Notes under the pieces: generated by a model
What the model saw: only the letters and a program-made list of their open reading frames with translations
What the model was told of the DNA's origin: nothing
Databases searched by the model: none
DNA from: an uncultured Clostridia bacterium
GTDB lineage: Bacteria; Bacillota; Clostridia; Lachnospirales; Lachnospiraceae
Direction: 5' to 3'
NCBI GenBank assembly: GCA_946620335.1
Contig: CAMONF010000162.1
Location: 1-12,019 of the forward strand
DNA: 12,019 nucleotides
Part shown: positions 1 to 7,930 of the stretch, piece after piece
How the letters are laid out: every line of letters begins with the position of its first letter
Position numbering within the stretch: position 1 is the first letter of the stretch
Made by a program: the position numbers and the translations under genes

Positions 1-43
1 GGAGATCCTGGACACGGTCCCCGTCCCCACCGAGACCTTCTGA
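1..43 (+). CDS. MoxR-family AAA+ ATPase, C-terminal end only (partial)
   Basis: Only the last 13 codons and the TGA stop (41-43) are inside the window; the frame starting at base 2 reads EILDTVPVPTETF. A tail of the type 'ILDxVPVP' is what MoxR/RavA-type AAA+ ATPases commonly end with. The next gene encodes a DUF58 protein, the usual partner of MoxR ATPases, which are thought to act as chaperone-like ATPases for a VWA-containing partner. No ATPase motif is visible because the rest of the gene lies upstream. The call rests on the short tail plus gene context. Confidence 0.6.
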   Translation, partial: EILDTVPVPTETF

Positions 44-58
44 TTATGGAAATGAAGA

Positions 59-107
59 CCGCGGCAGGCTGCCCGCGCAGCGCTGAGACGGAGTCGGCAG
101 CCCGCGG
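59..107. other. GC-rich inverted repeat between the MoxR end and the DUF58 gene
   Basis: CCGCG (59-63) plus GGCTGCC (67-73) can pair with GGCAGCC (96-102) plus CGCGG (103-107), a 12-bp stem with a 3-base bulge and a 22-base loop. No T-run follows, so it does not look like an intrinsic terminator. It may be an mRNA processing or stability element, or simply a by-product of high GC content. Confidence 0.3.
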
Positions 108-159
108 ATCTGTGTGAAACTGTACCCGCGGCATCCGGCCATGGAAAGCCGGCCGCGGC

Positions 160-166
160 GGAGGTG
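160..166 (+). promoter_or_regulatory. Ribosome binding site that sets the DUF58 start
   Basis: GGAGG at 160-164 lies 6 bases before the ATG at 171. The upstream in-frame starts (GTG at 114, ATG at 141) have no comparable site and would put an Arg-rich stretch before the membrane segment. Confidence 0.7.
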
Positions 167-170
167 CGCT

Positions 171-1298
171 ATGCTGATCCTATGGATCCCCCTCGGGATA
201 TTTCTCCTATACTGGCTCTGGCAGCGGATTTTTCTGGAAATCTGGGACAAGGGCCTTTCAGCTGTGCTCACCTTTAAGGAGCGGGCCGTGACCGAAGGGG
301 AGACGGCGACCCTCATTTATGAGGTGACCAACCGAAAACGGTTGCCCCTCCCGGTGGTCCGCCTCCAGTTCGCCATGTCCTCCGGCCTGGTGGCCGAGGA
401 CAATCCCAACGCCTCCGTCTCTGACCGCACCAATGTCGTCGAATATTTCACCATGGGCGGCTACGAGGCCGTGACCCGTGAGCAGAACCTGACCGCCAAA
501 AAGCGCGGCTACTACCAGATCCTGGGCACCAGCTTTGTCGTCCCCGGCCTTTTTGACCGGCGGGCGGGCTACAAGGACATCACCCAGTTCACGGACCTCT
601 ACGTCCAGCCCAAAATGCTCCCCGCGGACGCCATGGACGACGCCTGGGAGCAGATCCTGGGCGAGGTCATCGCCAGAAAGCGCCTCTACGAGGACGTCTT
701 CACCTTCCGGGGCATCCGCGAGTACGCGCCCTCGGACCCCATGCGGTCCGTCAACTGGAAGGCCAGCGCCCGCGCGGGGCAGCTCATGGTCAACCTCCGG
801 GAGCACACCTCCGGGCAGGAGATCCGGATCCTCCTCAATCTGGAGGAGCCGGCGGTCTACTACGACCCGGAAATACTGGAGTACAGCATCCGCCTGGCCT
901 TCACCCTGGCCGGGCGCTGCATCGACGGGCGCATCCCAGTTGGCCTCATTTCCAACGGGCGCGACTGCATGACGGACCAGGAGATCCGCATCGCGGGCGG
1001 CGGCTCGCCGGAGCACCTGGGCACCATCGCCGAGGCCCTGACCCGGGTGGCCCTGGAGAAAGGCGCCGGTCCCTTCTTCGAACTCGTGGAAAATGAAGCC
1101 CTCACCGAGCGCGCGGAAAATGTCACCTACTGCCTCATTTCCTCCAGCCGCGACGGCCGTCTCATGAAGGCCGCCGGCCGCTTGGCCTCCGTACAGGGCG
1201 GCCTGCTCTGGCTCTGCCCCCTCATGGAGAGCATGCTGGACGTGGCGGTGCCGGAGAATATCCATTTCATCCGCATGGACTGGAGCCGGGCCTGGTGA
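171..1298 (+). CDS. DUF58 domain-containing protein, membrane-anchored
   Basis: This is a 375-residue protein from the ATG at 171; the frame is open from a GTG at 114, but only 171 has a good ribosome site. One hydrophobic segment lies at the N-terminus (residues 2-22, with many Leu, Ile and Trp), followed by a beta-rich region. The DUF58 signature is at about residues 179-201 (FRGIREYAPSDP followed by RSVNWKASAR), matching the family pattern R-x-Y-x-x-x-D-x-x-R-x-(I/V)-N-W-k-a-s-A-R. The remainder resembles the VWA-like fold seen after this motif. The usual Gly of the 'GD' pair is Ser here (PSDP). DUF58 proteins normally sit beside MoxR ATPases and a TgpA-like membrane protein, an order also seen here. 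The precise function is unknown; cell-envelope or stress-related roles have been proposed for such clusters. Confidence 0.88.
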   Translation: MLILWIPLGIFLLYWLWQRIFLEIWDKGLSAVLTFKERAVTEGETATLIYEVTNRKRLPLPVVRLQFAMSSGLVAEDNPNASVSDRTNVVEYFTMGGYEAVTREQNLTAKKRGYYQILGTSFVVPGLFDRRAGYKDITQFTDLYVQPKMLPADAMDDAWEQILGEVIARKRLYEDVFTFRGIREYAPSDPMRSVNWKASARAGQLMVNLREHTSGQEIRILLNLEEPAVYYDPEILEYSIRLAFTLAGRCIDGRIPVGLISNGRDCMTDQEIRIAGGGSPEHLGTIAEALTRVALEKGAGPFFELVENEALTERAENVTYCLISSSRDGRLMKAAGRLASVQGGLLWLCPLMESMLDVAVPENIHFIRMDWSRAW

Positions 1299-1450
1299 GT
1301 GGCGGACAGTCGGGCATGCTGGATGACAGCTATCCCGCTTCTATGCCCAACGAATCTGATAAGAAACTGACGGATCCCCCTGCTTAGATAGTTGCCCGCA
1401 GGGAACCGATCTAATCGAGCCCATACCCATGTGGCCGGAGCCGAACCCCT

Positions 1451-2737
1451 ATGGATTTCAGAGACGATCAGGAAAAAAAGTACATGCCGGAGGAGCCTGG
1501 CTTCCTCATCATCCGGGTCATGACCAACGCGGCCATCATGGCCTATTTCGTCGTGGCCGGGCGTCTCTTTTTTGAGCCCGTGACCGCCTCCGTGCTCGCA
1601 TCAGCCCTCGCCATGGCCATATCGGCCGTCATTTTCGCCTGGGTCCAGCGGAATATCAAGGGAATTTTCCTCTACGGCCTGATCCACGCGGCGATCGTGG
1701 TCGCTCTGGCCATCACCCGGGCCGGCTTGTTTGATCTCATTTTCCGGATGGTCGTGATCGTCTGGGCCACCTTCATGGCCTGCCAAGCGCGGATCCACAA
1801 GTCATATATGGTCTACCCGGGGCCGGCTCTACTGGCCATTCCCGGCTCGGTCTTCGTGCCTGCCTACACCCTGGGCAACCGGCCGGTCCAGACCGTCTGC
1901 ATCCTCATGGTCACCTACATCATGCTCTCCTGGCTTTTCTACCGGAACCTCAGCACCTTCGCCGGCACCATTCGCGAGGCCAGGGCCTTCACCAAGGTCC
2001 CCTTCAACCGGATGCGCCGGGTAAATGCGGGCATTCTGGCCGTATTTCTTACAGTGTCCGCCGTTCTGGCGGCCGTGACGGCTCTGATTGTGGACGGCGA
2101 GGCCGTCCTTGCCATGCTCCGTGACGGCCTGGCAACAGTCATGCGCTGGGTCCTCTTCGGACTTGCCTGGCTCCTCTCGCGTCTCCTCCGCGGCGGCGGT
2201 GAGGAAATGGTCCAGGAGGCGGAAGGAGGGGGCCAGCCGAACATGCCCTTCGCCGGCGATGCGGCGTCCAACCCCATCCTGGAGGTGCTTTACAGGATAT
2301 TCGAAGTGGCTCTCTTCATCGCGGTGACCGTGGCCCTCTGCTACCTGGCCTACCGGCTCATCGTGGACTTCTACCACGACTTCCGCGCCGCCGACATGGA
2401 AAATAAGGACAAGCGCCGCTACATCCTCCCCGAGGAGCGCGAGCGCACCCGTCTGGAGAGAGAGGGGCGGCTCAGCCCGCTGGACTTCTCACCCGACGCC
2501 CGGATCCGCAGGATCTACATCCGCCTCATGAAGCGCCATCCCGAGGCCGAAAAGATCCGGCCGCACCTGACGCCCGCCGAGATTGAAGCGGCGGTGCTGG
2601 GGGAATGGCGGCTTGCGGAATACGCGGATCCCCTGGCCAGGGCCCACGCCTGCTACGAGCTGGCCCGCTACGCCCCCGAGCGCGTGACCATGGAGGACGT
2701 GCGGATCATGCGGGAGGCTGCCCGGGAAATCAGATGA
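1451..2737 (+). CDS. Multi-pass membrane protein with DUF4129-like C-terminus (TgpA-like without transglutaminase domain)
   Basis: The protein has 428 residues. Hydrophobic segments lie at about residues 18-41, 44-66, 70-88, 92-112, 122-139, 145-165, 192-213 and 225-247, with a last one at 280-303. An Arg/Glu-rich cytosolic tail follows (310-428). The tail holds a DUF4129-like pattern: RIRRIYIRLM (351-360) and LTPAEIE (373-379), comparable to the 'TPxE' region at the C-terminus of TgpA-type proteins. Between the last two membrane segments there is only a short Gly/Glu-rich stretch (248-279), too short for the Cys-His-Asp transglutaminase core that TgpA carries there. It follows DUF58 after a 152-base gap, whereas genes of this cluster usually abut. 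The ATG at 1451 has only a weak site (CCGGAG at 1435-1440); an ATG at 1484 preceded by AGGA is an alternative. Role inferred from context: membrane partner of MoxR/DUF58. Confidence 0.72.
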   Translation: MDFRDDQEKKYMPEEPGFLIIRVMTNAAIMAYFVVAGRLFFEPVTASVLASALAMAISAVIFAWVQRNIKGIFLYGLIHAAIVVALAITRAGLFDLIFRMVVIVWATFMACQARIHKSYMVYPGPALLAIPGSVFVPAYTLGNRPVQTVCILMVTYIMLSWLFYRNLSTFAGTIREARAFTKVPFNRMRRVNAGILAVFLTVSAVLAAVTALIVDGEAVLAMLRDGLATVMRWVLFGLAWLLSRLLRGGGEEMVQEAEGGGQPNMPFAGDAASNPILEVLYRIFEVALFIAVTVALCYLAYRLIVDFYHDFRAADMENKDKRRYILPEERERTRLEREGRLSPLDFSPDARIRRIYIRLMKRHPEAEKIRPHLTPAEIEAAVLGEWRLAEYADPLARAHACYELARYAPERVTMEDVRIMREAAREIR

Positions 2738-2768
2738 AAGAAAATCCTGCCAGAAGGCGAGGTATCCT

Positions 2769-3764
2769 ATGAAGAAAATCATCATAGCGGGGACGATTGC
2801 GGCCCTCCTCATGCTGGGAATAGCGGCAATCGTATTCAGAACGCGCCCGCTGGAAGACCGAAGTGAGTCGTTGGACGTCTGCGACAGGCACTATGTTCTC
2901 ATCACCAACGGCGAGAACACCGAGTTCTGGGACCGCGTGTACCAGAGCGCGAAGGCGGAAGGGCTGGCCCACAACGTCTACGTCGAGATGTTCGGCAGCG
3001 GCCTGTCCATGGCCTACAGCCGGGATGAACTGCTCAAAATCGCCAGGCAGGCCTCCGTGGACGGTATCATTGTGGAAGCCGACGAGGATGCGACGACGGG
3101 GAAGCTGATCGATGAGATCGTAAATGAAGGCATCCCTGTGGTGACCGCCATGCGGGACTGCTACTCCAGCCTCAGGCAGAGCTTCGTGGGCGTCAACCAC
3201 TATGACACCGGCGTCCTCTATGGGCAGAAAATAGCCTCGCTCCTGGATGGGAAGCAGGAGGCCAGGGTCCTGGTCATAGCCGAGGGCAAGGCTGGCGACG
3301 TCCATGAGAACCTGGTCCTGCTCGGCATCCGCGAGACGCTGGCCAAGGAAATGCCAAACTGCCATGTGCAGGTGGACAGCGACAGCATCTCCCGCACCAG
3401 CTCCTTCGCCGAGGAGGAGTATTTCAACACCCTCTTTATGGGGGAGGACCTGCCGGATATCCTGATCTGCCAGGACGCGGTCGGCACTATCTGCGCCTAC
3501 CAGTCCGCCGTCGACCACAACCAGGTGGGCTCTGTGGACATCATCGGCTTCTATGACTCCGATACGATCCTCTCCGAGGTCCAAAAGGGCGTCCTCACAG
3601 CCACCCTCTCCATCGACGCGGAGCAGGCCGGCCGGGCCTGCGTCGACGCGTTGGAAGACTACTATGCCTACGGGTATACAAATGAATACAATGCGCTCAG
3701 CATGGCCCTCATCGATGAGGACCGGGCGGAAGAGCTGCTTACGGAGGAGGTGACGGAAGAATGA
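2769..3764 (+). CDS. Membrane-anchored periplasmic sugar-binding-type protein, probable sensor subunit (XylFII-like)
   Basis: The protein has 331 residues. Residues 5-23 form one hydrophobic helix after MKK, and no lipobox Cys follows it, so it is probably an uncleaved anchor rather than a lipoprotein signal. The rest has the Peripla_BP_4 / LacI-type sugar-binding fold: strand YVLITNG (42-48), SVDGIIVEA (96-104), GIPVVTAMRD (121-130), FVGVNHYDTG (139-148), and later DIIGFYDSD (257-265). The usual aromatic/Arg ligand residues near the N-terminus are weakly conserved, so the ligand may differ from that of XylF or ChvE. Its TGA overlaps the ATG of the histidine kinase (ATGA, 3761-3764), pointing to coupled translation. 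In the described clostridial XylFII-LytS-YesN system an anchored binding protein next to a LytS kinase passes sugar occupancy to it; that role is inferred here. GAGG at 2759-2762 supports the ATG. Confidence 0.82.
   Translation: MKKIIIAGTIAALLMLGIAAIVFRTRPLEDRSESLDVCDRHYVLITNGENTEFWDRVYQSAKAEGLAHNVYVEMFGSGLSMAYSRDELLKIARQASVDGIIVEADEDATTGKLIDEIVNEGIPVVTAMRDCYSSLRQSFVGVNHYDTGVLYGQKIASLLDGKQEARVLVIAEGKAGDVHENLVLLGIRETLAKEMPNCHVQVDSDSISRTSSFAEEEYFNTLFMGEDLPDILICQDAVGTICAYQSAVDHNQVGSVDIIGFYDSDTILSEVQKGVLTATLSIDAEQAGRACVDALEDYYAYGYTNEYNALSMALIDEDRAEELLTEEVTEE
3745..3753 (+). promoter_or_regulatory. Near-ideal ribosome binding site for the histidine kinase
   Basis: AGGAGGTGA, fully complementary to the usual Bacillota 16S rRNA 3' end, ends 7 bases before the kinase ATG. 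It lies inside the last codons of the upstream binding protein, so the kinase can initiate well on its own as well as by coupling. Confidence 0.8.
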
Positions 3765-5251
3765 AAAAGCTTCGCTCCATGTCCCTCCAAAAGAAGATCA
3801 CGAGCAACGTGGTCGGGGCTCTTCTGATTGTTCTGGCCGTCAACATCGTTATGATGCGGGTCTTAAGCAGCATCAATCTCAAGATCGAGGAGGTCTATAC
3901 CGGCAACGTCAGGCTGAATGAGCTGGATGACACCCTGGGCTCCCTCGAGTCCAATCTTGAGACCTACGTGAGGACCAAGAGCTCGGACGCCATGGAATCC
4001 TATTTCCGTGACGAGCAGGCCCTGCGGGATCTCCTGGGCGGCCTCAACGGCCAGGCTGTCGACGACCCGGAGCTCATTGCGGAGAAGAATATCCGCAGCC
4101 TGTCGGAGACCTACCTGGACCTCACAGCCCAGATCATACAGGCAAAGCGCGGACGGAACGTCCAGAAATATGCGGAGCTGGCGGAGGAAGCCTCCGCCCT
4201 CGGCAACACCATCCACGTCTACATCGACAGCCTGAACAATGAGCGCTTCCAGGTCAACTCCGCGATCTTCGGCCAGCTGATCGGGAGATGGAGGGCCCAG
4301 GAGGGGACATTGCAGTTCGTTCTGCTCGCCGTTATGGTGGCCGCCCTCCTAGTGGTCATCTTCATGACGTCTCTGATCATCAAGCCGCTGAAGGACCTGG
4401 CCTCCGCCGCCAACGAGGTGGCGGCGGGCAACCTGGAGCAGGAGGCCCTGCCGGTCAGGACCCGGGATGAGATCGGCATCGTGACGGAGGCCTTCAACCA
4501 GATGCTGGAGAGCATCCGCCGGTACATCCGCCAGATCAGGGAGAATCTTCTGCGCGAGCAGGAGCTGCGTGAGCGGGAGCTGCTCATGGAAAGCCATCTC
4601 AAGGACGCCCGGCTCAAGTATCTCCAGGCCCAGATCGATCCCCATTTCCTCTTCAACACCCTGAACGCGGCTGCCCAGCTGGCCATGATGGAGGGCGCGG
4701 AGAAGACGGAGGAGCTGCTGGACAATACGGCGGCCTTTTTCCGCTACAATGTGCGCAGGAATGACAAGGACACCACACTTCGGGATGAGGTGGGGCTGGT
4801 CGACAACTTTATCTTTATCTCAAAGGTCCGTTTCGGGGACACCTTCGTGTTCGAAAAGAATATCGACGAGAGCGTGCTGAACATCCCGGTCCCCAGCATG
4901 ATGCTGCAGCCCCTGATAGAGAATTCCTTCAAATACGGCATCAGGGACCTGGAGCGGCAGGGCCGCATAGAGCTGAGCGTGAGCCGCAGAGACGGCTGGG
5001 CAGAGATCAGCGTCTGGGACAACGGCAGCGGCATGACGGAGGAGCGCATCGCCGCCGTCCTTTCGGGACAGTGGGAGAGCGCTTCGGACGACAGGGACCT
5101 TCCGGTCTCCAACGGCGTCGGCATCTGGAACGTGATGGAGCGGCTCAGACTGTATTTTGACGGAAAATCCACATTTGAAATCAACAGCGACGGTCCGGGG
5201 ACCGGAACGGAAATCCTGATCCGTATCCCCCTCGGCGCGGAGGAGGCGTAA
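3761..5251 (+). CDS. Sensor histidine kinase, LytS/YesM type (HAMP, His_kinase PF06580, HATPase)
   Basis: The protein has 496 residues. Order: membrane helix 1 (about 15-34), a helical extracytoplasmic sensor region of about 150 residues (35-184), membrane helix 2 (185-207), a HAMP linker (208-262, with IIKPLKDLA and an RTRDEIG start of its second helix), and a coiled linker rich in Glu/Arg (255-285). The His-kinase box is QIDPHFLFNTLN with the phospho-acceptor H295. The ATP-binding domain has N box LIENSFKYG (N388), G1 box DNGSG (420-424) and G2 box GVGIWN (452-457). All catalytic residues expected of the family are present. The sensor region shows no known small-molecule domain, which fits a kinase that reads an external binding protein. 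It overlaps the upstream binding protein by 4 nt and the response regulator by 1 nt (TAATG), so all three are almost certainly made together. Confidence 0.95.
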   Translation: MKKLRSMSLQKKITSNVVGALLIVLAVNIVMMRVLSSINLKIEEVYTGNVRLNELDDTLGSLESNLETYVRTKSSDAMESYFRDEQALRDLLGGLNGQAVDDPELIAEKNIRSLSETYLDLTAQIIQAKRGRNVQKYAELAEEASALGNTIHVYIDSLNNERFQVNSAIFGQLIGRWRAQEGTLQFVLLAVMVAALLVVIFMTSLIIKPLKDLASAANEVAAGNLEQEALPVRTRDEIGIVTEAFNQMLESIRRYIRQIRENLLREQELRERELLMESHLKDARLKYLQAQIDPHFLFNTLNAAAQLAMMEGAEKTEELLDNTAAFFRYNVRRNDKDTTLRDEVGLVDNFIFISKVRFGDTFVFEKNIDESVLNIPVPSMMLQPLIENSFKYGIRDLERQGRIELSVSRRDGWAEISVWDNGSGMTEERIAAVLSGQWESASDDRDLPVSNGVGIWNVMERLRLYFDGKSTFEINSDGPGTGTEILIRIPLGAEEA

Positions 5252-6858
5252 TGTATCGAATTCTGCTGGCAGATGATGAAAAAATCGTGGTGGATTCCCT
5301 TTCCATGATCATAAAGAGAGAGTATCCGGACCAGTTCGAGATCCGCACGGTGCGGACGGGCCGCAGCCTCATCGAGCAGGCCCTGGAATTCCATCCGGAC
5401 GTCGCCATCGTGGACATCTACATGCCGGGCATCAACGGCATCGACGCCATCAGCGAGATCTCCCGGGAGGTCGGCGGCATCATCTTTATCATCATGACGG
5501 CCTACGACCGCTTTGACTACGCCAAGGAAGCGGTCAAGCTGGGCGTTTTGGAGTACATGAACAAGCCCTTCAACAGCAGGGACATTGTAGGGGTTCTGGA
5601 CAAGGCCATCCACAGCATCGAGGAGAAGCGGGAGAAGAGGCGGGAGAACCTGAGAGTCAGGGAGAAAATGGAGCAGGTCACGCCCATCATCGAGAGTGGC
5701 TTCATTTTCACCATGCTCTTCTCCGGCGGCCATTCCCAGGAGGATTTGCAGAGCTTCAAGGACCTGCTGGAGATCGACACGGATTACGGCTGCATGCTGG
5801 CCATCACCGTCGGGCAGGATTCGGGCGGAGGGCAGCTGACCAACATCGTCGGCAGCGGCGTCCTTCTCCAGAAGAATTATTCCGACGTCCGGGAGAAGAT
5901 CCTCCGGATCTGGCCAAAGGCCATCGTGGGCACGGTGATTTCCAACCTGATTCCGGTCTTTTTGCCCTGCAAGGAGAAGAAGCCCTCCTACGAGCAGCGC
6001 GTCGCCCTCATCAACGACGGCCGCCGGCTCAGCATTGGGATCCAGCAGGAGCGGGAGTGGTCCTGTCGGGTCGGAATCGGTTCGGTGGTGGAGCTGAAGG
6101 ACAGTATCGTTTCCTATAATGAGGCACTGCGGGCGCTGACGAGCGCTGAAGGCAGGGTGGCCCACGTGGACGACCTCGCCCTCTACTGCCAGTACGACGA
6201 GGAGTATCCCATCGACCTGGAAAATGCCCTTTTCGATGCCCTGAAGAGCGGCAACCCGGAGAAATGCGAGGAGCTGGCCTCCCAGTTCTTCGACTGGATG
6301 CTGACCACCTACGGGCAGAAAAATATCAGCGTGAAGCTAAAGACCCTGGAGTTCGTGCTCTATGCCGAGTACATCGCCTACAATAATGGCGGAAATATTT
6401 ATCATTTCAGCGACCGGGCCGAATATTTGCCCCTGGTCTACAACGCGGAGAACAACAGCGACCTCAAGGGCTGGTTCGTGGAGCACTTCGGAGCCGCCTG
6501 CCGCAACATGTCCTCCAGAAACAACTATGAGAACCAGATGATCGTGAAGGGGAGAGAGTTCATCCAGGACAATTATTCCCGGGACATCTCCCTGGACGAC
6601 GTGGCCCGGTACCTGAACCTGAGCCCCTACTATTTCAGCAAGCTCTTCAAGGCCGAGACCGGCATCACCTTTATGGATTATCTGACCGACCTGCGCATGG
6701 CGAGGGCCCAGGAGCTCCTCAAGGACGAGAGCCTGAGCATCAAGGAGGTCTGCGCGGAGGTGGGCTACTCCGATCCCAACTATTTCAGCCGCTCCTTCAA
6801 AAAGAATGTGGGCGTCACCCCGACCGTGTACAGGGAGGGAAGGAAGAGTGAAGAATAA
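5251..6858 (+). CDS. YesN-type response regulator, receiver plus AraC-family HTH
   Basis: The protein has 535 residues. The receiver domain (1-125) has acidic pair D8/D9, phospho-acceptor D55 (VAIVDIYMPG), T83 and K105 (NKPF), all intact. The middle region (about 150-320) contains VGIGSVVELKDSIVSYNEAL, similar to the degenerate GGDEF-like / YesN middle region. The C-terminus (about 430-530) is a double helix-turn-helix AraC domain: ISLDDVARYLNLSPYYFSKL is the first HTH, and SIKEVCAEVGYSDPNYFSRS followed by FKKNVGVTP is the second. Its start overlaps the kinase stop by one base, with AGGAGG at 5241-5246 only 4 bases ahead. It is the cognate output of the upstream kinase. Likely targets are the chvE promoter downstream and perhaps its own operon; this is inferred from position only. 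Confidence 0.95.
   Translation: MYRILLADDEKIVVDSLSMIIKREYPDQFEIRTVRTGRSLIEQALEFHPDVAIVDIYMPGINGIDAISEISREVGGIIFIIMTAYDRFDYAKEAVKLGVLEYMNKPFNSRDIVGVLDKAIHSIEEKREKRRENLRVREKMEQVTPIIESGFIFTMLFSGGHSQEDLQSFKDLLEIDTDYGCMLAITVGQDSGGGQLTNIVGSGVLLQKNYSDVREKILRIWPKAIVGTVISNLIPVFLPCKEKKPSYEQRVALINDGRRLSIGIQQEREWSCRVGIGSVVELKDSIVSYNEALRALTSAEGRVAHVDDLALYCQYDEEYPIDLENALFDALKSGNPEKCEELASQFFDWMLTTYGQKNISVKLKTLEFVLYAEYIAYNNGGNIYHFSDRAEYLPLVYNAENNSDLKGWFVEHFGAACRNMSSRNNYENQMIVKGREFIQDNYSRDISLDDVARYLNLSPYYFSKLFKAETGITFMDYLTDLRMARAQELLKDESLSIKEVCAEVGYSDPNYFSRSFKKNVGVTPTVYREGRKSEE
6835..6846 (+). promoter_or_regulatory. Purine-rich ribosome site supporting a GTG start
   Basis: GGAGGGAAGGAAG-type sequence directly precedes the GTG at 6848, inside the last codons of the response regulator. 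The longer frame from the ATG at 6806 would put a non-signal-like segment before the signal peptide. The ATG at 6887 would remove its basic N-terminus. Confidence 0.6.
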
Positions 6859-7918
6859 GAACAAAAAAGTCTTGTCAATCAGGAAAATGACAGCCGTTCT
6901 CCTGATTCTTGTGATGGTGTTTTCATTTTCAGGCTGCGAGGCCAGCCAGACGGAGAAGGTGGAGGAGAATCCCGACGCCATAGAGATCGGACTCTGCTTT
7001 GACTCCTTCGTCATCGAGCGGTGGCACCGGGAGAGGGACATTTTTGTGTCAGCGGCCCAGGAGCTGGGGGCCGATGTGAATGTCCAGAACGCCAACGGCG
7101 ACGTCCTCCAGCAGATCAAGCAGATCAATTATCTGATCGAGAAGGGCGTCGACGTGATCGTGGTGGTCCATGTGGCGGACGACGAGCACACCATCGCGGG
7201 GGCCCTTGAGAAGGCCAAGGACGCCGGCATCCCGGTGATCGCCTACGACCGGCTGGTGCGGGACGCGGACGTGGACCTCTACATCTCCTTTGACAACGAG
7301 AAGGTGGGGCGGCTCATGGCGGAGCACATGATTTCCCACATCGGCGAGGGGGAGGTCGTGATGGTTGAAGGCCCACTGGCGGACTACAATGTCGTACAGG
7401 TGGAAAAGGGCTTCTCCGACGTCCTTGCGGAGCACGGAAATCCCCTCACCGTCGTGGAGACCCAGCACGCCGAGAACTGGCTGGCGGAGACAGGCCTCTA
7501 CGTGACGTCTGAGTATCTCAATAACCACGAGGCGCCCGCCGGCATTATGTGCGGAAATGACAGCATTGCCGGGCAGGCCGTGAAGGCCCTGGCCGAGCGC
7601 CGGCTGGCCGGCAGCGTCTGCGTCGTCGGCCAGGACGCCGACCTGGACGCCTGCCAGCGGATCATGGAAGGCACCCAGTGCATGACGGTCTACAAGCCCG
7701 TGGAAAAGCTGGCCAGAAAGGCCGCCGAGATCGCCGTCGGCATGGCCAAAGGCCGGATGCCCGAGGACGTGACGGACACCATCGACAACGGGAAGATGGC
7801 GGTGCCCTACTGCAAGCTGGAGCCCATCGCGGTGACGAAGGACAACATGGACGAGGAGATCACCGGGAAGTACCACGAGGCGGCGGATATTTATTTGAAT
7901 GTGGAGCAGGAGGAGTAA
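6848..7918 (+). CDS. xylF: XylF-like D-xylose-type sugar-binding lipoprotein
   Basis: The protein has 356 residues from a GTG start, overlapping the response regulator by 11 nt. A Lys-rich N-terminus, a hydrophobic core (15-27) and lipobox FSGC (Cys30) mark a lipoprotein. The mature part follows E. coli XylF closely: ERWHRERDIF (57-66), QNANGD (80-85), YDRLVRDADVD (133-143), YISFDNEKVG (145-154), GQDADLD (261-267) and MTVYKP (279-284). Residues I recall as contacting xylose in XylF have visible counterparts: R58 (ERW), D134/R135 (YDR), W211 (NWLAE), N237 (GNDS), D263 (GQDAD) and K283 (VYKP). This supports xylose or a similar aldopentose as ligand. No xylG/xylH-type transporter follows directly; the next genes are a ChvE system behind a terminator. 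It could feed the MmsAB transporter or act as a second input to the kinase. The symbol reflects similarity, not proof. Confidence 0.85.
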   Translation: MKNKNKKVLSIRKMTAVLLILVMVFSFSGCEASQTEKVEENPDAIEIGLCFDSFVIERWHRERDIFVSAAQELGADVNVQNANGDVLQQIKQINYLIEKGVDVIVVVHVADDEHTIAGALEKAKDAGIPVIAYDRLVRDADVDLYISFDNEKVGRLMAEHMISHIGEGEVVMVEGPLADYNVVQVEKGFSDVLAEHGNPLTVVETQHAENWLAETGLYVTSEYLNNHEAPAGIMCGNDSIAGQAVKALAERRLAGSVCVVGQDADLDACQRIMEGTQCMTVYKPVEKLARKAAEIAVGMAKGRMPEDVTDTIDNGKMAVPYCKLEPIAVTKDNMDEEITGKYHEAADIYLNVEQEE

Positions 7919-7930
7919 AGAGTAGGGAGA

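Noticed and set aside
46..117. 23-residue open frame between MoxR and DUF58
   Set aside because: It is short, has no ribosome site and overlaps the GC-rich inverted repeat.
258..1265. 335-codon open frame on the - strand
   Set aside because: It mirrors the DUF58 gene; the composition is His/Gly/Asp-rich with no recognisable domain.
1316..1387. 23-residue open frame after the DUF58 gene
   Set aside because: It has no clear ribosome site, no recognisable sequence and a chance-level length.
4744..6165. 473-codon open frame on the - strand
   Set aside because: It lies wholly opposite the kinase and response-regulator genes, both of which have complete intact domains. The translation shows no recognisable motif and reflects GC-rich codon structure.
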